Assembly (NCBI GenBank): GCA_021809235.1
Contig: JAKBAG010000069.1
Location: 1-12,207 of the forward strand
Reading direction: 5' to 3'
Source of the DNA: Acidobacteriota bacterium
GTDB taxonomy: Bacteria; Acidobacteriota; Terriglobia; Terriglobales; Acidobacteriaceae
Length of the DNA: 12,207 bases
Position 1 is the first letter of the stretch; each line of letters starts with the position of its first letter. Of the stretch, positions 1-6,167 are shown piece by piece. The notes under the pieces are model-generated. The model saw only the letters and a program-made list of their open reading frames with translations. It had not been told where the DNA came from and searched no databases. Both the position numbers and the translations under genes were made by a program.

Positions 1-832
1 TCTGGCTCCGGGAACCTATACGGCGAAGGCAACCGTGATGGAAGGCAAGAAGGCCGGCCAGATGGCGGACTGCTCGACGCAGTACACTATCAAGCAGTTT
101 GAGCCGCCGACAGTGAGCTGCTCGGCGAATCCGGCCACGATCCCGACCAACGGCACCAGCACGATTACGGCCACTGGCGTCAGCCCGCAGAATCGTCCTC
201 TGACCTACAGCTACTCGGCCTCGGCCGGCACGGTCAGCGGCTCCGGTTCCTCGGCCACCTACTCGGCAGCAGGCGCTCCCAGCGGATCGGCGACGGTGAC
301 TTGTACCGTAACGGACGACAAGGGCCAGACAGCGACTGCGAATACGACGGTAAACATCGAAGCCCCGGTGGTTCCGGCGCCGAAGGTTTCCTCGCTCTGC
401 TCGCTGAGCTTTGACAAGGACAAGCGGCGTCCGACCCGCGTGGACAACGAAGCCAAGGCCTGCCTGGATGACGTTGCCCTCACGCTGCAGCAGCAGTCCG
501 ATGCCAAGCTCGCCATTGTTGGCAATGCCACATCCGCTGAGAAGACGATGCCCAAGCATCATCGCAAGCACATGAAGATGGTGGACGATGCCGCACAGCG
601 CGCCGTGAACGCGAAGGACTATCTGGTGACCGAGAAGGGTATTGATGCCTCCCGCATCAGCACCTACACCGGCTCCGAGGATGCGAAGACGGCTCAGGAT
701 TACCTGATTCCGGCGGGAGCCTCCTTTGACGCCAACGGTGCTTCTCCTGTGACCGGGGACGTGAAGCCGCAGGCTCGCAAGCCGCTGGCGCAGCGTGCGC
801 ACCACCACAGCAAGAAGAAGTCCACCAAGTAA
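1..832 (+). CDS. Ig-like / OmpA-like envelope protein, C-terminal part (5' end outside window)
   Basis: The frame is open from base 2 to the TAA at 830-832, with about 276 residues in view, so the GTG/ATG codons near base 35 are probably internal and the gene begins upstream. In window numbering, residues about 36-120 form an Ig/PKD-like beta domain rich in Ser, Thr and Gly, with a typical VTCTVTDDKGQTATA strand. A Pro/Val linker follows. Residues about 130-235 resemble the OmpA C-terminal fold, with the late motif RAVNAKDYLVTEKGI followed by RISTYTGS. The usual GHTD-type peptidoglycan-binding loop reads VGNATSAEK, so the expected Asp is not visible, while the later Arg is kept. A basic, His-rich insertion (MPKHHRKHMKM) sits within this domain, and the tail is Lys/His-rich. 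By family analogy it is periplasmic or outer-membrane associated and may contact peptidoglycan. The domain type is fairly sure; the exact role is unknown. It is separated from the next gene by a strong terminator. Confidence 0.8.
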   Translation, partial: LAPGTYTAKATVMEGKKAGQMADCSTQYTIKQFEPPTVSCSANPATIPTNGTSTITATGVSPQNRPLTYSYSASAGTVSGSGSSATYSAAGAPSGSATVTCTVTDDKGQTATANTTVNIEAPVVPAPKVSSLCSLSFDKDKRRPTRVDNEAKACLDDVALTLQQQSDAKLAIVGNATSAEKTMPKHHRKHMKMVDDAAQRAVNAKDYLVTEKGIDASRISTYTGSEDAKTAQDYLIPAGASFDANGASPVTGDVKPQARKPLAQRAHHHSKKKSTK

Positions 833-842
833 CCTAAGCCCA

Positions 843-866
843 TGGGCAGAAGAAGATTTCTGCCCA
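843..866 (+). other. Stem-loop just after the OmpA-like gene
   Basis: A perfect 9-bp stem (TGGGCAGAA with TTCTGCCCA) encloses a 6-base loop, 10 bases after the stop codon. No T-run follows, so it is not a classical terminator by itself. It may protect the 3' end of the transcript or work with the stronger terminator 22 bases further on. Confidence 0.5.
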
Positions 867-888
867 CGCAGGCTCAAACCGCAGCAGA

Positions 889-925
889 ATCGGGACTGGC
901 CTGTTACAGGTCAGTCCCGATTTTT
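889..925 (+). terminator. Rho-independent terminator
   Basis: A 15-bp stem, with one G-T wobble at 899/911, pairs 889-903 with 907-921 around a TTA loop, and five T residues occupy 921-925. This is a textbook intrinsic terminator for the upstream OmpA-like gene. It implies that the gene starting at 976 has its own promoter within about 50 bases, although I could not identify convincing -35/-10 boxes there. Confidence 0.9.
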
Positions 926-959
926 GTATCCGCGTAGCTGGCGGCGACTTCCCTGATCC

Positions 960-975
960 GGAGTAGTGAAACTAC
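960..975 (+). promoter_or_regulatory. Ribosome binding site with hairpin in the spacer
   Basis: GGAG at 960-963 lies 12 bases before the ATG at 976, which is long for a Shine-Dalgarno spacer. The spacer holds a perfect small inverted repeat, GTAGT-GAA-ACTAC (963-975), ending directly at the start codon. If folded, it would bring the GGAG close to the ATG; it could also hinder initiation. The pairing is seen; the effect is inferred. Confidence 0.4.
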
Positions 976-2973
976 ATGCATCGAACGATGAGCGTTCCGG
1001 CTTCCACCCGATGGATCCCTATGCTGCTGTGTGCCTTGAGTCTGGGGTGGATGGCACAGGCACAATCCCTACAGCAGCGCTGGTCCACTGTGGGACCGGA
1101 TGGGGGGGATGCGAGGTCCTTTGCCGCTGATCCGACCAATCCGGAACACCTGTATCTCGGAGGAACTTCAAGCTGGATCTATGAGTCACAGGATGGAGGA
1201 GCGAGCTGGCATCGGCTAAGCCATATTAGCTTTGTGCCGCGCTCGCTGGACAATTACATTGTCGATCATCTGATAGTCGATCCGGAGATTCCGCATCGTA
1301 TGTATGCCGCTGTGTGGCGCGATGACCAGCCGGATGGCGGTTTCTTTCTGAGTGAGGATGGCGGGCATAGCTGGCGCTCCATTCCCGACATGGCCGGGCA
1401 GTCGATCCGTTCACTGGCGCAGTCCAGTGCTGATCCACGCATTCTGGTGGCTGGAACGCTGCGCGGGGTATTTCGGAGCGAGGATCGGGGCATGCACTGG
1501 CAGCAAATCAGCCCTATCGGCAGCCGGGAAATCCATGAGGTAGAGTCGCTGGCCATCGATCCGCGGGATCCGGATGTAATCTATGCCGGAACCTGGCATC
1601 TGCCGTGGAAGACGAGCAACGGAGGCAAAAGCTGGAAGAACATCAAGCGCGGCGTGATTGATGATTCGGATGTATTTTCCATCATCATCGACCCACACCA
1701 GGCGCGAACGGTGTATCTGAGCGCCTGCTCGGGGATTTACAAGAGCGAGACGGCCGGAGAGCTATTTCACAAGGTGCAGGGAATTCCTTCAACGGCCCGA
1801 AGGACTCGGGTGCTGCGCCAGGATCCGCACAATCGTGCCGTGGTGTATGCCGGAACAACCGAAGGGCTCTACAGGACCGAAGATGGCGGACGAAACTGGC
1901 ATCTGGTAACGGATGCCAGCCTGATTCTGAACGACGTCTATGTGGACCCGGAGCGGCGCGGGCATATCCTGCTTGCGACCGACCGAGGTGGCGTGCTGGA
2001 GAGCGAGGACAATGGGCGGAGCTTTACGGCTTCAAATCGCGGATTTTCCTCGCGAAAGGTAGGGGCACTGCTGGTGACGCAGGGAGCCGCGCCGGAGATG
2101 CTGGCCGGGATTGTGAATGACAAGGCCGCCGGGGGTGTCTTTGCATCATCGGATGCCGGGCAGCACTGGAGCCAGATCGAGGATGGGCTGGAGGGGCGCG
2201 ATGTGTTTGCACTGGCGCAGGCTCCGGATGGGACGATTCTGGCTGGAACCAGCCATGGCATCTTTCGCCTTGTCAGCGAAGGAAGTCGTCACTGGGTGAT
2301 GCAGAGCGATATTGTGAACCATGGCTCGCGGATTGTGGCAACGCGCGTGGGCGGACACGTGGTGGACCGCATGCAGGAGTACACGCTGCCGGCGCGGGAG
2401 CTGAGCTCGCGCGTGATGGCGCTGGACATCCATGCGGAAACCTGGCTGGCAGCAACCGGCGACGGGCTGTTTACCAGCGAGGACAAGGGCAGAAGCTGGC
2501 AGGGCGGAATCGGATATGGTGCCGAGGCCTATGAGTCGGTGGCGGTGGGCAAGGGCGGCTGGATGGTGGCCATCCGGCGGGAAGGCGCGGTGTATTCGAT
2601 CGATCGGGGGCAGCACTGGGATCCGATGGCGCTGCCGACGCGGATTCGTACGATCCATGCGGTGATGATTGCGCCGAATGGGGATCTATGGCTGGGCGCG
2701 GCCGATGGTGTGTATGTCTCTAGGGATCGTGGGCGGAGCTGGTTCTGGCTGGATCGGCTGCCGTTTCACTTTATGGATGACCTAAGCATGGATCCGGCGA
2801 CGGGCAAGGTGCTTGCCGTCTCCCGACTGGATACGCGTATGCTGGTGATCGACGAGAAGACCTTTCTGCATACGGCGGTGGAGACGGGCTATCCGCTGTA
2901 TCGGGTGCGCGCAATGGGGCGGCGTGTCTTTGCCGCGACGCTGCAGAACGGCGTGATTGAGCTGAGTCAGTGA
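976..2973 (+). CDS. Secreted Asp-box (BNR/sortilin-like) beta-propeller protein
   Basis: This 665-residue protein begins with a clear Sec signal peptide: basic start, hydrophobic core about residues 14-27, and an AQA|Q cleavage site after residue 29. The mature part carries at least eleven Asp-box motifs (S/T-x-D-x-G-x-x-W type), near residues 71, 126, 168, 213, 257, 301, 343, 391, 501, 541 and 582. Examples are SEDGGHSW, TEDGGRNW and SRDRGRSW; those at 257 and 343 are degenerate. Between boxes are repeated strands such as DPxxPxxxYAGT. This pattern is typical of Ycf48/sortilin/BNR-repeat propellers, probably one large or two stacked propellers. Asp boxes are structural turns, so they do not show catalysis, and I see no sialidase Arg triad. 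The protein is probably periplasmic or extracellular, binding protein or glycan; the substrate is unknown. The start at 976 is favoured over ATG 988 by its GGAG. It could share a transcript with mqnE, 109 bases downstream. Confidence 0.85.
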   Translation: MHRTMSVPASTRWIPMLLCALSLGWMAQAQSLQQRWSTVGPDGGDARSFAADPTNPEHLYLGGTSSWIYESQDGGASWHRLSHISFVPRSLDNYIVDHLIVDPEIPHRMYAAVWRDDQPDGGFFLSEDGGHSWRSIPDMAGQSIRSLAQSSADPRILVAGTLRGVFRSEDRGMHWQQISPIGSREIHEVESLAIDPRDPDVIYAGTWHLPWKTSNGGKSWKNIKRGVIDDSDVFSIIIDPHQARTVYLSACSGIYKSETAGELFHKVQGIPSTARRTRVLRQDPHNRAVVYAGTTEGLYRTEDGGRNWHLVTDASLILNDVYVDPERRGHILLATDRGGVLESEDNGRSFTASNRGFSSRKVGALLVTQGAAPEMLAGIVNDKAAGGVFASSDAGQHWSQIEDGLEGRDVFALAQAPDGTILAGTSHGIFRLVSEGSRHWVMQSDIVNHGSRIVATRVGGHVVDRMQEYTLPARELSSRVMALDIHAETWLAATGDGLFTSEDKGRSWQGGIGYGAEAYESVAVGKGGWMVAIRREGAVYSIDRGQHWDPMALPTRIRTIHAVMIAPNGDLWLGAADGVYVSRDRGRSWFWLDRLPFHFMDDLSMDPATGKVLAVSRLDTRMLVIDEKTFLHTAVETGYPLYRVRAMGRRVFAATLQNGVIELSQ

Positions 2974-3070
2974 GAAGTCGGCAGCGGGGGAATGCGGCGG
3001 CTGCTTGGTCCGATGGAAACGAGCTGGAGGATGGCCGCCGGAGAGGTTGCATTTCCATTATCATGAATGA

Positions 3071-3076
3071 AGGAGG
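3071..3076 (+). promoter_or_regulatory. Strong Shine-Dalgarno site for mqnE
   Basis: AGGAGG lies 6 bases before the ATG at 3083 and fixes the start of mqnE. The 109 bases between the Asp-box gene stop and this start hold no convincing terminator or promoter, so read-through from upstream is possible. Confidence 0.8.
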
Positions 3077-3082
3077 ATAGCG

Positions 3083-4228
3083 ATGCAGACCGAGGCCAAG
3101 CCGGAACGACATCCATTCCGTACTCACGATGCAGCACTGGAAGCTGTGGCAGCGAAGGTTTTCGCTGGAGAGCGGCTTGGGTTTGATGATGGACTTGCGC
3201 TGTATCGCTCCCCGGATGTGCTGGCCGTGGGCTGGCTGGCCAACCATGTGCGCGAGCGCATGCACGGCGACGTAACGTACTTCAACGTGAACCGCCATAT
3301 CAATCCGACCAACGTGTGCGTGGCCAGCTGTCGGTTGTGCGCCTTCGGACGCAAAAAGGGCGATGCGGCCGGATATACGATGGCGCTGGAAGAGGCGTGG
3401 GAGACGGCGGCCTCCGGCTACTCGGAGGCGGTGACGGAGTTTCATATTGTTGGCGGGCTGCACCCGGATCTGCCGTTTGAGTATTTTCTGGATCTGGTGC
3501 GGGGGTTGAAGCAGCGTTTTCCCAAGGTGCACATCAAGGCCTTCACGATGGTGGAGGTGGCGTTCCTGGCTCGTCGCGCAAAGCTGACGATTGAGCAGAC
3601 GCTGGAACGGATGCGCGAGGCCGGTGTGGACTCGATGCCGGGCGGTGGAGCGGAGATCTTTGCCCCGCATGTGCGCAGCGTGATCTGCGACCACAAGATA
3701 GACGGCCAAGAGTGGCTGGATACAGCACGACTGGCCCACAAGAAGGGCTTCCGGTCCAATGCCACGATGCTGTATGGGCACATTGAGTCCGATGCCGATC
3801 GTGTGGACCATATGCTGCGGCTGCGCGAGGTACAGGATGAGACGGGTGGATTCCAGACCTTTATTCCGCTGGCCTTCCATCCGGAGAATACAGCTCTGGA
3901 TCATCTGCCGGTGACCACCGGATTGACAGATATTCGGCAGATTGCGGTGAGCCGCTTGCTGCTGGACAACTTTGCCCACATCAAGGCCTACTGGCAGATG
4001 ATGACGCCGAAGATCGCCCAGATTGCACTGCGCTTTGGGGCTGACGATCTGGACGGAACGGTGATCGAAGAGAAGATCTATCACGATGCCGGAGCCAAGA
4101 CGCCGCAGGGCATGACACGCAAGGAGCTGTGCCGGTTGATAACCGAAGCCGGACGCGTTCCTGTGGAGCGCGATACGCTGTACCACGCGGTGACGCGAAC
4201 GGAAGACAGCTTCCTGATTGCCGTCTAA
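3083..4228 (+). CDS. mqnE: Aminofutalosine synthase MqnE (radical SAM)
   Basis: This 381-residue protein has the expected family length. The radical-SAM cluster motif CxxxCxxC is C79-VAS-C83-RL-C86, within NPTNVCVASCRLCAFGR. Further family blocks are FHIVGGLHPDLPFEYF, GGGAEIFAPHVRSVICDHK (about 197-216), SNATMLYGHIE and QDETGGFQTFIPLAFHPEN. These favour MqnE over its paralogue MqnC, the dehypoxanthine futalosine cyclase. MqnE joins SAM to 3-[(1-carboxyvinyl)oxy]benzoate, the MqnA product, to give 6-amino-6-deoxyfutalosine, an early step of the futalosine route to menaquinone in the cytoplasm. No other mqn gene is in the window, so the pathway must be encoded elsewhere. The start is fixed by AGGAGG 6 bases upstream. 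The family call is high confidence and rests on recognised motifs, not a database search. Confidence 0.93.
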   Translation: MQTEAKPERHPFRTHDAALEAVAAKVFAGERLGFDDGLALYRSPDVLAVGWLANHVRERMHGDVTYFNVNRHINPTNVCVASCRLCAFGRKKGDAAGYTMALEEAWETAASGYSEAVTEFHIVGGLHPDLPFEYFLDLVRGLKQRFPKVHIKAFTMVEVAFLARRAKLTIEQTLERMREAGVDSMPGGGAEIFAPHVRSVICDHKIDGQEWLDTARLAHKKGFRSNATMLYGHIESDADRVDHMLRLREVQDETGGFQTFIPLAFHPENTALDHLPVTTGLTDIRQIAVSRLLLDNFAHIKAYWQMMTPKIAQIALRFGADDLDGTVIEEKIYHDAGAKTPQGMTRKELCRLITEAGRVPVERDTLYHAVTRTEDSFLIAV

Positions 4229-4329
4229 GCCTTGAAGAGCGGAATCGACCTTCGCAGTGATCCAAAGCGGGAAGTTGAGTCCAAGCTATTTTGACTTTCC
4301 CCTAAAGCTTGTTCGGCTCCTGCCGTAGG

Positions 4330-4357
4330 CTCGCAATCAGGCAACTGCCATTGCGAG
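4330..4357 (+). promoter_or_regulatory. Leader hairpin covering the probable RBS of the ATP-grasp gene
   Basis: Arms CTCGCAAT (4330-4337) and ATTGCGAG (4350-4357) pair perfectly. Inside, GGC (4340-4342) pairs with GCC (4347-4349), leaving a 2-base bulge and a 4-base loop. The best Shine-Dalgarno-like bases (GAGG, 4355-4358) lie in the 3' arm, 13 bases before the ATG at 4372. The octamer AGGCTCGC occurs as a direct repeat at 4327-4334 and 4356-4363. No T-run follows, so it is not a terminator. A role in translational control is inferred. The rest of the 143-base gap (4229-4371) shows no convincing terminator or promoter. Confidence 0.4.
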
Positions 4358-4371
4358 GCTCGCGACCGACC

Positions 4372-5565
4372 ATGACCGCAACATCCACGCAGCAGCCGAA
4401 TGCCAGCCTGCCGGTTCGGTCGGCGCACCTGGCGGCCTTCCACCAACTGCACAATCAAGGACATATGCACGAAGCTGCGGCGCATCTGGCGCGTGCGCTG
4501 GATCTGAATGCCGTGGTTTCGCTGCCGTTTCAGGGTAGCCAGCCGGTAGCGCGTGTTCTGGTGTTGCAGTCGATTCTGGGCGGCAATGTGCTGATGCACC
4601 GATTTCTGGACGATCAGATCTTTGCGGTGCAGGTGTTGCTGGTTGAGTTCTGGGAGCCGGGGATGCGGCTGCCGGAGCATGATCTGGTCTTTCAGGCCGT
4701 TGGAGATGCCGACGTACGTCATGAGGCGCTTCGACAGGTGGAGCAGATACTGGCGAAGACGGATGCGCCAGTGCTGAACAAGCCGGAGGCGGTGCGTGAA
4801 TCCGCAAGACTACGGAATGCGGATCGGCTGCGGCTGCTGCCCGGGGTGAAGACGGCGCGGATGGCGTCTGTGGCCCGCGGAGAGCTGAGTTGCAGTACGG
4901 TGGAGGAGATTCTGGAGCAGCACCAGATGCGCTTTCCGGTACTGCTGCGCGCTCCGGGCTTCCATATGGGGCAGAATTGCCTGCTGCTGACGTCGGCAGA
5001 CTCTGTGGCTCAGGCACTGGAACAGCTGCCGGGCAACGAGTTACTACTGATGGAGTATCTGCCGGTGCGAAGTCCGGATGGGTGGTGCCGCAAGTATCGG
5101 GTGCTGTTTGTCGACGGCCAGATCTATCCGGTGCATCTTGCCATCTCCAGCCACTGGAAGGTGCATTATTTCTCTGCAGAGATGGCGACGCAAGCGGAGC
5201 ATCGTGCAGAGGAGGCACGTTTTCTGGACTCCATGGAGGAGGCACTGGGCAGCGCGGTGCTGAACTCGTTGCAGCGCATCCAGCAAATGCTGCAACTGGA
5301 CTACGCTGGCGTGGATTTTGCGCTGGATGCAGGCGGGCAGAGCATGCGTGGCGATTGCAGGGAAAGCAGCGATACGCCACGGCTGCTGTTGTTTGAGGCG
5401 AATGCGACGATGGCCGTGGTGCGGCCGCCAGCCGAGCCGTTGTGGGCCTATCGGCAGGCGGCGTTGGAGCGAATCTATTGCGCTTTTCAGGCCATGCTGC
5501 TTCAGCGACGTCGCCCGGAGCGATGCCTGCGCGGTGCGGAGATGAGCTTGCCGGTCACATTGTAA
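4372..5565 (+). CDS. Uncharacterised protein with ATP-grasp-like domain
   Basis: I start at ATG 4372 (397 residues) because the in-frame TTG at 4309 would translate the leader hairpin. Residues about 19-46 form a short helical segment (HMHEAAAHLARALDL) resembling one TPR unit. Residues 60-115 look like a Rossmann-type pre-ATP-grasp domain (VARVLVLQSILGGN), followed by PEHDLVFQAVGDADV (101-115). Residues about 130-375 fit an ATP-grasp core: APVLNKPEAV, FPVLLRAPGFHMG (188-200), LLLMEYL, RKYRVLFVDGQIYPVHLAIS, then YAGVDFALD with D315 and LLLFEANATM with E342 and N344 as likely metal ligands. I recall similar blocks in bacterial proteins annotated as TPR or ATP-grasp domain proteins, but know of no assigned reaction. 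ATP-grasp enzymes usually ligate a carboxylate to an amine or thiol through an acyl-phosphate. Residues 321-336 look like a variable insertion before the metal-binding strand. The 3' end overlaps the lrp-type gene by 64 bases on the opposite strand. Confidence 0.75.
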   Translation: MTATSTQQPNASLPVRSAHLAAFHQLHNQGHMHEAAAHLARALDLNAVVSLPFQGSQPVARVLVLQSILGGNVLMHRFLDDQIFAVQVLLVEFWEPGMRLPEHDLVFQAVGDADVRHEALRQVEQILAKTDAPVLNKPEAVRESARLRNADRLRLLPGVKTARMASVARGELSCSTVEEILEQHQMRFPVLLRAPGFHMGQNCLLLTSADSVAQALEQLPGNELLLMEYLPVRSPDGWCRKYRVLFVDGQIYPVHLAISSHWKVHYFSAEMATQAEHRAEEARFLDSMEEALGSAVLNSLQRIQQMLQLDYAGVDFALDAGGQSMRGDCRESSDTPRLLLFEANATMAVVRPPAEPLWAYRQAALERIYCAFQAMLLQRRRPERCLRGAEMSLPVTL

Positions 5566-6068
5566 GGGCGGCTTTCAATGGGCGTGGACAGGACGAGGCT
5601 GGTGACGGGATTGCCGTAGGGAAGCAGTGCCTCGATCAGCGACTCAAGATCGCCCATGGATGTGGTGGTAACTTTAAGCAGGAAGGCATCGCCGCCCGTG
5701 AGGTGGTGACACTCGCGCACCTCTTCCAGCGTCTGGATAAACTCCAGCAGCCGGTAATAGTGCTGGCCGTCACAGGTCATACGGATGAAGGCCATCACAT
5801 CCAGGCCCAGCGCCTGACGGTCGAGCGTGACGGTGTAGGCGCGCAGGATACCCTGCTCCTCCATCTGGCGGAGCCGCTCTGCGGTGGCTGTGGCGGACAG
5901 ACCGACGCGGCGCGAAAGCTCGGCGACGGAGATGCGGCTGTTCTCCTGCAGCTCCTTGAGTAGTGCCTTCCCGAAGCTGTCCATGAGGTAGCTGTCGTAT
6001 TCCCCGAAGCTGTCGCTGTGGTCTTCTTCGATGGGTTTCTCGAGTCGCCTGGTTTCCGTGGAATTCAT
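5502..6068 (-). CDS. Lrp/AsnC-family transcriptional regulator
   Basis: This 188-residue protein has an N-terminal winged helix-turn-helix (about 29-75), including LLKELQENSRISVAELSRRV and GLSATATAERLRQMEEQGIL. A linker (RAYTVTLDRQALGLD) leads to a C-terminal RAM/ligand-binding domain (about 90-165). That domain shows the family blocks VRECHHLTGGDAFLLKV and an LVLSTPIESRP end. Family members are dimers or octamers that bind amino acids and act as local activators or repressors. About 28 residues, acidic after residue 13, precede the usual Lrp start. A GAGGT ribosome site 5 bases before ATG 6068 supports this longer form over Met29. The C-terminal 15-20 residues are basic (PRRHRSGRRR) and lie largely in the region that overlaps the convergent ATP-grasp gene. 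Divergence from hutH with a shared 99-base promoter region suggests autoregulation and control of hutH. The ligand is unknown, with histidine or urocanate as reasonable guesses. Confidence 0.9.
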   Translation of the reverse strand: MNSTETRRLEKPIEEDHSDSFGEYDSYLMDSFGKALLKELQENSRISVAELSRRVGLSATATAERLRQMEEQGILRAYTVTLDRQALGLDVMAFIRMTCDGQHYYRLLEFIQTLEEVRECHHLTGGDAFLLKVTTTSMGDLESLIEALLPYGNPVTSLVLSTPIESRPYNVTGKLISAPRRHRSGRRR

Positions 6069-6167
6069 TGTGTACCTCGTAATATTCCGTGAAATCTATG
6101 CTCTAGACATAAAAATACCACATGGAAGACCTGTACCTGACAGGATTTGCCGTTTATTGTAGCAATC
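6069..6167 (+). promoter_or_regulatory. Divergent lrp-hutH control region with inverted repeats
   Basis: These 99 bases separate the two divergent start codons and are clearly more AT-rich than the flanking genes. Three small dyads are visible: CGTAATATTCCG (6078-6089, one mismatch per arm), TATGCTCTAGACATA (6097-6111, TATG/CATA arms) and CCTGTACCTGACAGG (6130-6144, CCTGT/ACAGG arms). The latter two are 15 bp, the usual Lrp half-operator length, though neither matches the E. coli Lrp consensus closely. Their centres lie about 20.5 and 33 bp apart, near two and three helical turns. I see no unambiguous -35/-10 pair on either strand. An operator role is inferred from position and symmetry. Confidence 0.5.
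6074..6078 (-). promoter_or_regulatory. Ribosome binding site of the Lrp-type gene
   Basis: On the minus strand GAGGT lies 5 bases before the ATG at 6068. It decides for the 188-residue start and against the internal Met29 start that would match typical Lrp length. Confidence 0.6.

Noticed and set aside
2771..4186. A 471-codon open frame on the minus strand opposite mqnE
   Set aside because: It lies opposite a strongly recognised gene, its product is His/Arg/Gln-rich with no family motif, and GC-rich codon bias makes such antisense frames common.
4283..4310. AAGCT/AGCTT repeat as a terminator of mqnE
   Set aside because: The stem is only 5 bp with an 18-base loop and no T-run follows it.
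4275..4320. A sigma-70 promoter using TTGAGT or TTGACT before the ATP-grasp gene
   Set aside because: No acceptable -10 hexamer lies 16-18 bases downstream of either box.
4337..5380. A 347-codon minus-strand frame opposite the ATP-grasp gene
   Set aside because: Its product is mostly Pro, Ala and Ser with no recognisable domain, as expected of a shadow frame in GC-rich DNA.
6097..6111. A canonical E. coli Lrp box at the TATG/CATA dyad
   Set aside because: The length and symmetry fit, but the centre does not match the AT-rich Lrp consensus, so I report only a candidate dyad.
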